DNA of 64,000 nt from Paenibacillus puerhi (GTDB taxonomy: Bacteria; Bacillota; Bacilli; Paenibacillales; NBRC-103111), in assembly GCF_009846885.1 (NCBI RefSeq), contig NZ_WUWM01000017.1, positions 1-64,000 of the forward strand, written 5' to 3'. Made by a program: the position numbers and the translations under genes. The notes below the pieces were generated by a model. The model was not told the DNA's origin and made no database searches. It saw only the letters and a program-made list of their open reading frames with translations. Shown here one piece after another: positions 46,854 to 55,855 of this stretch (position 1 is the first letter of the stretch; each line of letters starts with the position of its first letter).

Positions 46854-46898
46854 TAGAAAGGCACGAGAGATGAACTCATACGAAAGAGGGGGTAGCTT

Positions 46899-48137
46899 GT
46901 GGCCATAATCGACGTGCAACGGGTCACCAAAGTATTTGGTCCCGACCCTGATTCTGTTCTGCCGCTGCTTCAGCAGAAGTGGTCGAAGGAGAGAATTTAC
47001 AAAGAAACTAAACACACAGTGGGTGTCAATGAAGTTAGCTTCTCCGTGGAGCCGGGTGAAATCTTCGTCATCATGGGATTGTCCGGCAGCGGAAAGTCAA
47101 CTTTGGTTCGGCTGCTTAACCGGCTAATCGACCCTACTCAGGGCCGAATCGAGATTCACGGCAAGGACATTGTCGGCATGAACGCCGACGAGCTGCGTCA
47201 AGTACGCAGGCAGACGATCAGCATGGTGTTTCAGAAGTTCGCGCTTTTCCCGCACCGGACCGTGGCCCAGAACGTCGAGTACGGACTGGAGGTTCAGGGC
47301 ATGGAGAAAAAGAACCGCCGCGCGAAAGCATTGGAATCACTGCGGCTGGTCGGACTTCAGGACTGGGCGGATAGTATGCCCTCCCAGTTGAGCGGGGGCA
47401 TGCAGCAGCGTGTCGGATTAGCCCGCGCGCTTGCGAACGACCCGGATATTTTATTGATGGATGAGGCGTTCAGCGCCTTGGACCCGCTGATCCGCAAGGA
47501 CATGCAGGATGAGCTTCTGGAGCTTCAGGAGAAGATGAAGAAGACGATCATCTTTATTACGCATGATCTGGATGAGGCGCTGCGCATTGGCGACCGGATC
47601 GCTCTGATGAAGGACGGAAGCGTCGTCCAGATCGGCAAGCCGGAAGAAATTATGATGAATCCGGCCAATGCTTACGTGGAGCGGTTTGTCGAGGATGTGG
47701 ACCTGTCGAAGGTGCTGACCGCTTCGTCCATTATGAGACGGCCTGAGACGATCGGGCTCGACCGCGGTCCGCGTGTAGCGCTGCAGCTGATGCGCGAAAG
47801 CGGGATTTCGAACCTGTTCGTCGTGGACCGCGGCAAGAAGCTGCTTGGGGTGATCACGGCCGAGGACGCTTCCGCCGCGGTGCATGCAGGGAAAAGTCTG
47901 GAGGATATCGTCATCGCGGACGTTCCCGTCGTAGCTCCGGAGCAGATGCTGTATGAGTTATTTGAAGTATGCGGGACTTCCCGATACCCCGTCGGCGTGG
48001 TGGATGAGAACCGGCGCATTCTGGGCGTCATTGTCCGGGGGGCCGTACTCGGGGCGCTGGCCGGCCATCCGGCCTCCCAACAGAACAACCTGCAGGAGGA
48101 GGTGAAGCCGCATGATGCCGAAGCTGCCGTTAGATAA
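46899..48137 (+). CDS. opuAA: glycine betaine/proline ABC transporter ATP-binding protein
   Basis: 412 residues from GTG. ABC domain: Walker A GLSGSGKST, signature LSGGMQQRVGLARAL, Walker B DILLMDEAFSALDP. The C-terminal two CBS domains (about 280-395: DRGKKLLGVITAEDA, VVDENRRILGVIV) are the osmosensing part in OpuA/OpuC. The extended N-terminus (PLLQQKWSKERIY) is typical of OpuAA/ProV. It drives uptake of glycine betaine or related solutes. Its end overlaps opuAB by 26 bases. Confidence 0.93.
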   Translation: MAIIDVQRVTKVFGPDPDSVLPLLQQKWSKERIYKETKHTVGVNEVSFSVEPGEIFVIMGLSGSGKSTLVRLLNRLIDPTQGRIEIHGKDIVGMNADELRQVRRQTISMVFQKFALFPHRTVAQNVEYGLEVQGMEKKNRRAKALESLRLVGLQDWADSMPSQLSGGMQQRVGLARALANDPDILLMDEAFSALDPLIRKDMQDELLELQEKMKKTIIFITHDLDEALRIGDRIALMKDGSVVQIGKPEEIMMNPANAYVERFVEDVDLSKVLTASSIMRRPETIGLDRGPRVALQLMRESGISNLFVVDRGKKLLGVITAEDASAAVHAGKSLEDIVIADVPVVAPEQMLYELFEVCGTSRYPVGVVDENRRILGVIVRGAVLGALAGHPASQQNNLQEEVKPHDAEAAVR

Positions 48138-48945
48138 ATGGGTGGAAACGGGCGTGGACTGGCTCGGCGACAACCTGTCCTTCGTCTTCGAACTCATCTC
48201 GACCTTGATCGAAGGCATTGTTAACGGCTTGTCGGCCGCCTTCCACTTCCCTCCTGCCCTCGTCCTGATCGTCCTGATCGCTGCCCTGGCCTATTATCTG
48301 GGCAAATGGCGGTTTGCGCTTTTCGCTGCCATCGGACTGCTGCTGGTCGATAATCTCGGCTTCTGGAGTCATACGATGGACACCTTGGCCCTTGTCATGA
48401 CATCGGCGCTGATCTCGATTTTGATCGGCATTCCGGTCGGCGTGTGGTGCGCCCAGAGCGACAAGGCAAGAAGCATCTTCACCCCGCTGCTCGACTTTAT
48501 GCAGACGATGCCGGCCTTCGTGTATTTGATCCCGGCTGTTACGTTCTTCGGCCTTGGCGTCGTGCCGGGGGTCATCGCCTCCGTGATCTTCGCCGTACCG
48601 CCAACGATCCGGCTGACGAATCTCGGGATCCGGCAGGTAGCGGAGGATCTGGTAGAAGCCGCGGACGCCTTCGGCTCGACGCCCGGGCAGAAGCTGTTCA
48701 AGCTGCAGTTCCCGCTGGCTATGCCGTCTATTATGGCGGGCGTCAACCAGACGATCATGCTGGCGCTGTCGATGGTGGTCATCGCTTCTATGATCGGCGC
48801 CCAAGGGATCGGTGCGGATGTGTACCGGGCTGTGACCCAGATCAAGACGGGCCAAGGGTTCGAAGCGGGTCTCGCTATCGTCGTATTGGCTATTCTGCTT
48901 GACCGTATCACTCAATATATCATGAAGAAGAAAAGGAGCGTTTAG
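48112..48945 (+). CDS. opuAB: glycine betaine/proline ABC transporter permease
   Basis: 277 residues with about six or seven membrane helices and the binding-protein-dependent transport EAA-like loop (EAADAFGSTPGQKLFKLQFPLAMPSIMAG). The N-terminal GVDWL.D.LSFVF segment matches OpuAB/ProW. Translationally coupled to opuAA by the overlap. GAGGAGG precedes the ATG. Confidence 0.94.
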   Translation: MMPKLPLDKWVETGVDWLGDNLSFVFELISTLIEGIVNGLSAAFHFPPALVLIVLIAALAYYLGKWRFALFAAIGLLLVDNLGFWSHTMDTLALVMTSALISILIGIPVGVWCAQSDKARSIFTPLLDFMQTMPAFVYLIPAVTFFGLGVVPGVIASVIFAVPPTIRLTNLGIRQVAEDLVEAADAFGSTPGQKLFKLQFPLAMPSIMAGVNQTIMLALSMVVIASMIGAQGIGADVYRAVTQIKTGQGFEAGLAIVVLAILLDRITQYIMKKKRSV

Positions 48946-48949
48946 CACT

Positions 48950-49876
48950 ATGATGAAACATGCCGTCAAATCGTTCATGCTCGTAAGCTTAACCAGTCTG
49001 CTTGTCCTTGCCGGATGCGGGACCAAGGAAGCCTCTCCCGGCGGGACAGCCGCGGGAGGCGCATCGGGACAGCCGGCCTCCATAGGCGCACAGGTCAAGC
49101 ATGAGATTATCGGAATCGATCCCGGGGCAGGCTTGATGAAGCAAACCGCACAGGCCCTGACAGACTATGAGCTGACGGATTGGAAGCTAGTAGAGGGCTC
49201 GGGCGCTGCGATGGCTGCCGCTCTGGACAAAGCCTATAAGGACAAGAAGCCGATCATCGTAACCGGGTGGACGCCTCACTGGATGTTCGCCAAGTATGAG
49301 CTGAAATATTTGAATGACCCCAAGGGTACATTCGGTCAGGACGAGCAGATACATACGGTCGTCCGCAGTAATCTGAAGAAGGACGCCGAATCTGCTTATA
49401 CGTTGCTGGACCGTTTCGAATGGACACCGGATGATATGGCTGTCGTGATGTCAGCCGTTACCGAAGGCAAGAATCCCGAGGAAGCCGCCGCACAGTGGGT
49501 GAAGGATAACGCGGACAAGGTGGACGCTTGGGCGAAAGACTTGCCTCAGGATGCGGGCAAGAAGCTCAAGCTGGCTTATGTCGCCTGGGATTCGGAAATC
49601 GCCAGCACCAACGTAGTCAAAATCGTACTGGAAGAGAAGCTCGGCTACAAGGTTGAGCTGCTTCAGGTAGAGGCCGGGCCGATGTGGGCGGGTATTGCCG
49701 ACGGAAGCGCCGATGCGATGGTGGCCGCTTGGCTGCCCACGACGCATAAGGACTACTTCGACAAATATGCCGGCAAATTCGAGGATCTCGGACCTAACCT
49801 GAACGGCACCAAGCTGGGACTGGTCGTCCCTTCCTACATGGAGATCGATTCTATCGAAGATTTGAAGAAGAAATAA
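48950..49876 (+). CDS. opuAC: glycine betaine-binding lipoprotein
   Basis: 308 residues. Signal with lipobox LVLAGC at about residue 23, so it is anchored to the outer face of the membrane. Binding-protein domain: IIGIDPGAGLMKQTAQAL, PIIVTGWTPHWMFAKYELKYLNDP (Trp box for the quaternary amine), VAAWLPTTHKDYFD. AGGAGC precedes the ATG. Last gene of the operon; a terminator follows. Confidence 0.94.
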   Translation: MMKHAVKSFMLVSLTSLLVLAGCGTKEASPGGTAAGGASGQPASIGAQVKHEIIGIDPGAGLMKQTAQALTDYELTDWKLVEGSGAAMAAALDKAYKDKKPIIVTGWTPHWMFAKYELKYLNDPKGTFGQDEQIHTVVRSNLKKDAESAYTLLDRFEWTPDDMAVVMSAVTEGKNPEEAAAQWVKDNADKVDAWAKDLPQDAGKKLKLAYVAWDSEIASTNVVKIVLEEKLGYKVELLQVEAGPMWAGIADGSADAMVAAWLPTTHKDYFDKYAGKFEDLGPNLNGTKLGLVVPSYMEIDSIEDLKKK

Positions 49877-49911
49877 GCGGCGGATTAACCAAAAAACGCC
49901 GACTGATCCAG

Positions 49912-49939
49912 GAGGAGCCCGCGAGGGCTCCTCTTTTGG
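49912..49939 (+). terminator. intrinsic terminator of the opu operon
   Basis: GAGGAGCCC-GCGA-GGGCTCCTC followed by TTTTGGTTT. The loop is a GNRA tetraloop. Confidence 0.85.
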
Positions 49940-50036
49940 TTTGGCCAAAGTCTCTTGTCCGGCACAGGCCGGTGAATTCTTAACTTGCATTCCTGGGTAA
50001 TATATAGGAACACAAGAGAAATGAGGGATTCCGATC

Positions 50037-50870
50037 ATGACCTTGACGCCTGAACAACGCATCACTCTGCATGGCTTCAATAACCTGACGAAGTCGCTTA
50101 GCTTCAATATGTACGATATTTGCTATACGAGGACGAAGGAAGAGCGTGAAGCGTATATCGAGTATATCGACGAGCAATACAATTCGGATCGGCTGAAGCG
50201 GATTTTGCAGACGGTCACGAATATCATAGGCGCCCATGTGCTGAATATCGCCCAGCAGGACTATGTGCCTCAAGGAGCCAGCGTCACGATTCTCGTATCG
50301 GAGGGGCCGGTGGTAGAGGTGCCAACGGAATCGTTCGAAGAATCGCCGGGACCGCTGCCCGAATCGGTCGTGATGCAGCTCGACAAGAGCCATATCACGG
50401 TACATACGTATCCGGAGTACCATCCCGACGAGGGCATCAGCACGTTCCGAGCGGATATCGACGTGTCCACCTGCGGGGAAATTTCGCCGCTGAAGGCGCT
50501 GAATTACTTGATTCATTCGTTCGATACCGATATTATGGCGATCGATTACCGCGTCCGCGGCTTTACCCGGGACATTCACGGACATAAGCTGTTCATCGAC
50601 CACGATATCAGCTCCATTCAGAACTACATCCCGGACCAAGTCAAAAGCCAATATGATATGATCGATGTCAATGTATATCAGGAGCATATTTTTCATACGA
50701 AGTGCAAGCTGAGGCAGTTCGATCTGAACAATTACTTGTTCGGATATACGAAGGACAAGCTGAAGCCTGAGGAGGTCCAGGAAATTACGGAGAGGCTCAA
50801 GACTGAGATGGACGAGATCTTCTATGGGACCAACATCCAGCGAGGGTCGATGGACGAGGATGACGAATAA
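50037..50870 (+). CDS. speD: S-adenosylmethionine decarboxylase, long E. coli type
   Basis: 277 residues, the length of the gammaproteobacterial enzyme rather than the ~125-residue form of B. subtilis. Self-cleavage site [13 protein letters not shown]: Lys117-Ser118, where Ser becomes the pyruvoyl group. [23 protein letters not shown] and the [17 protein letters not shown] block ([13 protein letters not shown]) are typical. It makes decarboxylated SAM, the aminopropyl donor for spermidine. No speE nearby. Confidence 0.93.
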   Translation: MTLTPEQRITLHGFNNLTKSLSFNMYDICYTRTKEEREAYIEYIDEQYNSDRLKRILQTVTNIIGAHVLNIAQQDYVPQGASVTILVSEGPVVEVPTESFEESPGPLPESVVMQLDKSHITVHTYPEYHPDEGISTFRADIDVSTCGEISPLKALNYLIHSFDTDIMAIDYRVRGFTRDIHGHKLFIDHDISSIQNYIPDQVKSQYDMIDVNVYQEHIFHTKCKLRQFDLNNYLFGYTKDKLKPEEVQEITERLKTEMDEIFYGTNIQRGSMDEDDE

Positions 50871-51071
50871 ATGCATGCTCAAGCCAAAGAGCCGCCCAGG
50901 ATATGTAGGTCCCGGACGGCTATTCGGCCTTGCGGAATTCGGCTTGCAGAGCATGCGGCAGGCATACTGAGCCGCCTCCTAGGCAGGCTCCTGAGAACTT
51001 GCAGCCTTACCGTGTGAGAGCATGCGATCGTATCCGGCTGCCCGGCTGCCCTTTCCTTTCGCGCGGTCGAT

Positions 51072-51311
51072 CTACGTCCAGCCCCAGAAAAATCCGTCCC
51101 GATCCCAAGCCACCCGGCCCTTATGCATTTTTTTGAACAGCTTCTTCACTTCTTTATCGATCGATTCGTGGCCATTCTCATTGCTATAGATAAATCGTTC
51201 GCCAAACTGCTCCCGGATGTAAGCCACCGCCTCTGTCTGGCGCAAAATCCCCGCATTCCTTACTTCGTCCAGCATCCACTGGGCCACCTGCTCCGCCGTG
51301 ATCTCCGTCAT
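51072..51311 (-). CDS. small conserved protein (DUF6953-like)
   Basis: 79 residues. The pattern AEQVAQWMLDEVRNAGILRQ, YIREQFGERFIYSNENGH and the Trp-rich WDRDGFFWGW tail resembles a family of small Bacillota proteins listed as DUF6953. No signal peptide. Function unknown; the helix-loop-sheet look recalls a small winged helix. Confidence 0.6.
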   Translation of the reverse strand: MTEITAEQVAQWMLDEVRNAGILRQTEAVAYIREQFGERFIYSNENGHESIDKEVKKLFKKMHKGRVAWDRDGFFWGWT

Positions 51312-51510
51312 CTGTATCGCTCCCGCCTAATAAGTTCCTTTTCCCATTCTAACAGGATGTCTTGGATAAGCCAAAAAAGACAAATCGGGATAAGTCATCC
51401 CGCGAACCTGTATGTGTCTTTCTTTAGGGCGCCCGGCTACAATGGATGTGTCAGCAGCGGCTCGGCCGGCTGCCGTGCACGAACAAACTAAGGCTAGTGG
51501 AGGGATCCGG

Positions 51511-52572
51511 ATGAGTACGATCAAGGTCGCCATTATCGGCTGCGGCACGATTGCCAACAACGCGCATATCAAGGCTTATATCGCAAACCCCGATGCAGAA
51601 ATCGTCTATTTCTGTGATACAATCAAGGAAAGAGCCGAGAAGGCCGTCAGGGATTACGGCCGCGGGCAAGCGGTTGAGGATTATCAGGAGATTCTGGATG
51701 ATCCTGAAGTGGAAGCGGTTTCGATCTGTACGCCCAATGATGTGCACGCCCCGATCGCCATCGACTGCCTGCGCGCAGGCAAGCATGTGCTGTGCGAAAA
51801 GCCCGCCGCGCGGACCTACGCGGAAGCCCTGGAGATGCAGAAGGTGCAGCACGAAACCGGCAAGGTGCTCAATATCGGCGTAGTGAACCGCTTCAATACC
51901 GGCGTCAACATCATCAAGAATATGATCCAAGCCGGCGATCTCGGCGACATTTACCATGTATATGTCAGCTTCCGCTCGCAGCGCTCGATTCCCGGCCTCG
52001 GGGGAGCCTTCACGACCAAGGCCATCGCGGGAGGCGGCGCGCTGATCGACTGGGGGGTGCATTTCCTCGATATCGTCATGTACTGCTCCGGCGATCCGAA
52101 GCCCCTTACCGTAACGGGCCAGGCCTACAGCAAATTAGGACGCGATATGAAAGGCTATTCTTATCTCAATATGTGGGCAGGTCCTCCCGACTATAACGGC
52201 ACCTACGATGTCGATGATTTCGTAACGGCGATGATCCGCACCGAAGGGCCGAGCATCACCTTAAACGGCGCTTGGGCGCAAAATATCGGCGTGGAAGAGA
52301 TGTATATCGACTTCCTCGGCGACAAAGCCGGTATCCGGCTGCAATACGGCCAGGATTTCAAGCTGTACAGCGCGCAGAACGGCGCTTTGCTCGAAACGAC
52401 GCCGAAGTTCAACGCCACGGATATGTTCCAGAATGAAATCGACGGCTTCCTGCGCTGCATCCGGACCGGGGAAAAACTGCCTTCCCATATCGATACAGTC
52501 ATTCTCTCCTCGCAAATAATTCAGGCCATCTATGACTCGTCCGACCTGCGGGCTGAAGTTTCGTTCGAGTAA
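51511..52572 (+). CDS. Gfo/Idh/MocA-family oxidoreductase
   Basis: 353 residues starting MSTIKVAIIGCGTIANNAHI, with GGAGG 8 bases upstream (a longer frame to 51412 lacks a site). Rossmann GCGTIANNAH, the CEKPAARTYAEA motif with the conserved Lys, and GGGALIDWGVHFLDI with the active-site His are canonical. An NAD(P)-linked sugar or inositol dehydrogenase; the exact substrate is open. It is followed 14 bases later by a second, shorter relative and then an AraC regulator. Confidence 0.9.
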   Translation: MSTIKVAIIGCGTIANNAHIKAYIANPDAEIVYFCDTIKERAEKAVRDYGRGQAVEDYQEILDDPEVEAVSICTPNDVHAPIAIDCLRAGKHVLCEKPAARTYAEALEMQKVQHETGKVLNIGVVNRFNTGVNIIKNMIQAGDLGDIYHVYVSFRSQRSIPGLGGAFTTKAIAGGGALIDWGVHFLDIVMYCSGDPKPLTVTGQAYSKLGRDMKGYSYLNMWAGPPDYNGTYDVDDFVTAMIRTEGPSITLNGAWAQNIGVEEMYIDFLGDKAGIRLQYGQDFKLYSAQNGALLETTPKFNATDMFQNEIDGFLRCIRTGEKLPSHIDTVILSSQIIQAIYDSSDLRAEVSFE

Positions 52573-52586
52573 AGGGGGAGACGACG

Positions 52587-53426
52587 ATGAGAAGCATAGG
52601 ATTTATCGACTATTTCCTGGACGAGTGGCATGCCAACAAATATCCCGAGTGGATCGAAGCCGCTTCCCAAGGAAAGATGAAGGTCGTCTGCGCTTACGGC
52701 AAAAAGGACTCGGATACCGGCCTTAGCAACGCGGCTTGGTGCGCGGCCAAAGGGATCGAGCTGCTCTCCTCCATCGAGGAAGTCGTCGAGCGCAGCGACT
52801 GCCTGATCGTGCTGTCTCCGGACCATCCGGAGCAGCATGAAGAGCTTGCCCGGCTGTCGCTGCAGTCCGGCAAACCCACCTATATCGACAAGACTTTCGC
52901 CCCGGACCGCGCAGCGGCTCTGCGCTTGTTCGATCTGGCGCAGCGGCATGGAACGCCGCTGTATTCCTCCTCGGCGCTACGCTTCGCGACGGAGTACCGG
53001 GAAGCCGGCCGCGAAGGGATCGATGCCATCGCCAGCATCGGCCCGGGCAGCTACGCCAATTACTCGATCCATCAGATCGAGCCTATCGTGTCTTTGCTTG
53101 GGAGCGCGGCGCAGCGCGTCATGTTTATCGGCACGCCGGCCTCGCCTGCGCTGCTGATCGAGTTCTCGGGCGGCCGTCAGGCGACGGTTCGCCATCTGAG
53201 CGGGGACGCGCCGTTCCAGCTGGCCGTGAATTACGGCCCGGCCGGCAGCGCTATCCTAAAGCCGGAATCCGATTTTTTCCAGCTTTTTATCCGGGACCTG
53301 ATCCGTTTCTTCGAGACCGGCCAGTCTACCGTAGACGCCTCCGAGACGGTAGCCGTCATCACGATCATCGAGTACGGCTTGAAGGCGGCGGTTGCCCCAT
53401 TTCAGTGGGTGGAATTGCCCGGATAG
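52587..53426 (+). CDS. short Gfo/Idh/MocA-like NAD-binding protein
   Basis: 279 residues, shorter than the usual 330-380. The N-terminus MRSIGFIDYFLDEWHANKYPEW replaces the GxGxxG loop, so nucleotide binding is atypical. A YIDKTFAPDRAAALRLFD segment stands where EKP usually lies, and the second domain is reduced. It is probably co-transcribed with the preceding dehydrogenase and may act as a partner rather than a separate enzyme (inference). Confidence 0.75.
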   Translation: MRSIGFIDYFLDEWHANKYPEWIEAASQGKMKVVCAYGKKDSDTGLSNAAWCAAKGIELLSSIEEVVERSDCLIVLSPDHPEQHEELARLSLQSGKPTYIDKTFAPDRAAALRLFDLAQRHGTPLYSSSALRFATEYREAGREGIDAIASIGPGSYANYSIHQIEPIVSLLGSAAQRVMFIGTPASPALLIEFSGGRQATVRHLSGDAPFQLAVNYGPAGSAILKPESDFFQLFIRDLIRFFETGQSTVDASETVAVITIIEYGLKAAVAPFQWVELPG

Positions 53427-53499
53427 TAGGAGTGGCGTGAGAGGCGATAGAGAAAAGGCGAATGAAAACACGAGGATGAATCGCGAGGGTGAGAACAGC

Positions 53500-54411
53500 A
53501 TGAAGGATAAACGAGCCGCAGGCTGCCATTTTCACTTTGACAACAATTTTGCCAAAGGCCAGTCGACCTTCGGGGGCATCGACCTGTACCAGATCGGCGA
53601 GATTTGCTGCGAGAGCGGGTACGAAATAGCTCCTCATCTTCAGTTTTGTCTGGAGCTGAGCTGTATCGTATCCGGCAGCGGTTATTTTATTATCGACGAT
53701 CAACAGGTCCCGGTCCGGGAGGGGGAGCTGCTGTTCAACGCCGCCGGCCACATGCATACGATCCGTACCGATACGACGGGTCCGCTGCGTTTCGTCTACA
53801 TGGGCTTTATGTTCAATGAAGAGGCGGGGGATGAATTTGCAGGTATGCATGATTTCTTCCAATCGGCCCCTTTCCATCATGCCAAGGATACGTACAACCT
53901 GATGATGCCGTTCTTTCGCAACATCGACGAATTTTATTCGCAGAAGCCTCACTCTCAGATCATGATCAAAAACTATCTGGAGGAAATCATCGTGCTGGCC
54001 TATCGCACCTTCACGGAGAAGGACGGCCCCGCCCCGCGGTATGCTCCGGCCAAATCCGCACATTCGGTAGGCTATACGGTGTATTCCGTGATTCGATATA
54101 TCGACAATCACATTTTCGAGCTGAAAAGCATCCGCATGATGGCCGAGCAGCTCGGCTACAGCTACACCTACCTGTCGCACACCTTCAAGGACAAAACGGG
54201 CATGACGCTCCAGCGGTACATCAACCACAAAAAGGTCGAGAAGGCGCTGGAGCTGCTCAAATACGGCAATATCTCCATCACCCAGGTCGCCGACCGGCTG
54301 CAATACGAAACGGTTCAGTCCTTCAGCAAAGCTTTCTCGCGAATTATGGGGTACCCTCCTTCGCATTATGTTGCCCTGCAGCGGGAAGCAAACAGGCCCC
54401 TTTCGGAATAG
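53500..54411 (+). CDS. AraC-family transcriptional regulator
   Basis: 303 residues from ATG at 53500, with GAGGGTGAG upstream. An N-terminal cupin-like sensor (LQFCLELSCIVSGSGYFIIDDQQVPVREGELLFNAAGHMHTI) precedes two helix-turn-helix motifs at about 200-297 (SIRMMAEQLGYSYTYLSHTFKDKTG, ISITQVADRLQYETVQSFSKAFSR, then GYPPSHY). It probably controls the two preceding dehydrogenase genes and a sugar pathway. Confidence 0.9.
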   Translation: MKDKRAAGCHFHFDNNFAKGQSTFGGIDLYQIGEICCESGYEIAPHLQFCLELSCIVSGSGYFIIDDQQVPVREGELLFNAAGHMHTIRTDTTGPLRFVYMGFMFNEEAGDEFAGMHDFFQSAPFHHAKDTYNLMMPFFRNIDEFYSQKPHSQIMIKNYLEEIIVLAYRTFTEKDGPAPRYAPAKSAHSVGYTVYSVIRYIDNHIFELKSIRMMAEQLGYSYTYLSHTFKDKTGMTLQRYINHKKVEKALELLKYGNISITQVADRLQYETVQSFSKAFSRIMGYPPSHYVALQREANRPLSE

Positions 54412-54473
54412 ACGCTGCGCGATTGAGTGGGGGCGGGTCGTGCTTGCGCTTGCTTCGCGAACAAGGCCGTTCA

Positions 54474-54543
54474 GTCCGTAGTCCGTAGTCCGTAGTCCGT
54501 AGTCCGTAGTCCGTAGTCCGTAGCCCGTAGTCCGTAGTCCGTA
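54474..54543. repeat. tandem array of GTCCGTA, ten copies
   Basis: Exactly ten head-to-tail 7-base units, one varied to GCCCGTA. The length could change by slippage. It follows the AraC gene stop by about 60 bases. Confidence 0.9.
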
Positions 54544-54564
54544 GTGTAACGGTAAGTGAAAAGA

Positions 54565-54725
54565 GCTTTTCCTGCAATCATGCAGCTTTTCTGCGGAAAC
54601 CTACGTGTGTTGCCTAGATTCCTACGAATATACATGAATTTGCTGGATAAAGTTAGGCTTGGGAGGAATTCATGCCGAAAAACCTGCATATATGTAGATA
54701 TTCCCCATCTATAGCAGGATTCGGA
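54565..54725. repeat. degenerate intergenic repeat related to the 39.7-kb element
   Basis: The motifs CCTGCAATCATGCAG and ACCTGCATATATGTAGAT echo CCTGAAATCATGCAG and ATAGATGTACAACTGCAGG in the 39742-39995 element. No clear inverted ends here, so it may be a decayed copy. Confidence 0.4.
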
Positions 54726-54952
54726 ACCAAAACTGCTTATTTGAAGTTTTTCTCTTCGCCGAGCTATCTGACGGTTCGTCTATATATCGAAAGTGTCGAA
54801 GTCAGACGATGACAGGCAGAACTGGCAGACAAGACTCACGCAATCACCGCTCCGCAGGTGAAGCCAATTTACACACTACACCACGTCCCATTACGCCAAG
54901 TCACATCCTGCCACATCACATCACGCGATGTCATTCCGTCCCATCCACGGCC

Positions 54953-54990
54953 AAAGGGCCCGCCAGGAAAGCTCTCCTGGCGGGCCCTTT
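54953..54990. terminator. bidirectional intrinsic terminator
   Basis: AAAGGGCCCGCCAGGA and TCCTGGCGGGCCCTTT form a perfect 16-bp stem. It ends the mqnB-mqnD unit. Confidence 0.8.
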
Positions 54991-55015
54991 GCCGGTATCC
55001 GGCCTCCTATCGATC

Positions 55016-55855
55016 CTACCGCAAAGCGGCAGGGTCGATAGGAGGAACGAGACCTTCCTGTGCCGCCCTGCCGAGCAGCGCCGTCACCGCGGCGTACCCG
55101 TCCTCGCCCAGCTCGGCCGTAAATTCATTGACATACAGCTCGATATGAGCCTGGGTAACCTCAGGGGACATCTCCTGCGCATGATGCTGCACATAGTCCC
55201 GGGAGGCCTCCGGGTGCGCCCAGGCATATTCGACCGATTGGCGTATCCATCCGGCGATAGCTTCCCGGTCAAGCGACCGGCGGGCGATAATCGCGCCAAG
55301 AGGGATCGGCAAGCCCGTATCGCTCTCCCACCAGCTTCCGAGGTCGGTCACCAGCGACAGGCCGTAGGAAGGGTACGTGAAGCGCGCTTCATGGATGACC
55401 AGACCCGCGTCAATTAAGCCATCGCGTACAGCAGGCATGATCTCGTGGAACGGCATCACCACGATCTCCCCCACACCTCCCGGTACGTTCTGGGCCGCCC
55501 AGAGGCGAAACAGCAGGTAGGCGGTCGACCGGTCGCTCGGCACCGCTACCCGGCGGCCGGATAAGGCCGCCGCTCCGGCATCCTCCTTCTCCCCTCCTGC
55601 GCGCAGCACCAACGGGCCGCAGCCGCGACCAAGGGCTCCGCCGCATGGGAGAAGCGCATAATCGGTCAGCACCCACGGCAGTGCCGCATATGAAATTTTC
55701 ATGACGTCCAGTCCCTCTTCGCTTGTCGCGAGACGGTTGGTGACATCGATATCCGCGAAAGTCACATCCAGCTTCGGCGCACCGGGGATCAGGCCATGCG
55801 CCAGCGCATGAAAAACAAACGTGTCATTCGGACACGGCGAGTAAGCAATTTTCAT
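55016..55855 (-). CDS. mqnD: 1,4-dihydroxy-6-naphthoate synthase
   Basis: 279 residues. The start KIAYSPCPNDTFVFHALAHGL is diagnostic for MqnD, and MKISYAALPWVLTDYALLPCGGALG, PSDRSTAYLLFRLW and LVIHEARFTYP follow in order. It cleaves cyclic dehypoxanthine futalosine to dihydroxynaphthoate in the futalosine route to menaquinone. Its start overlaps the mqnB stop by 4 bases. Confidence 0.93.
   Translation of the reverse strand: MKIAYSPCPNDTFVFHALAHGLIPGAPKLDVTFADIDVTNRLATSEEGLDVMKISYAALPWVLTDYALLPCGGALGRGCGPLVLRAGGEKEDAGAAALSGRRVAVPSDRSTAYLLFRLWAAQNVPGGVGEIVVMPFHEIMPAVRDGLIDAGLVIHEARFTYPSYGLSLVTDLGSWWESDTGLPIPLGAIIARRSLDREAIAGWIRQSVEYAWAHPEASRDYVQHHAQEMSPEVTQAHIELYVNEFTAELGEDGYAAVTALLGRAAQEGLVPPIDPAALR

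Larger units (their letters stand above)
54412..55015. other. 600-base intergenic region with repeats
   Basis: No gene seen. It contains a 7-base tandem array (54474-54543), an AT-rich repeat-like block (54565-54725) and, at the right, a strong terminator. A run of CATC/CACATC words fills 54875-54940. Confidence 0.5.

Noticed and set aside
51412..51510. N-terminal extension of the first Gfo/Idh/MocA gene
   Set aside because: The extra residues do not resemble the family and GGAGG fits the later ATG.
54344..54577. A frame with repeated TTDYGLR units across the tandem array
   Set aside because: Seven-base units read in three frames give repetitive peptides by necessity; there is no start signal.
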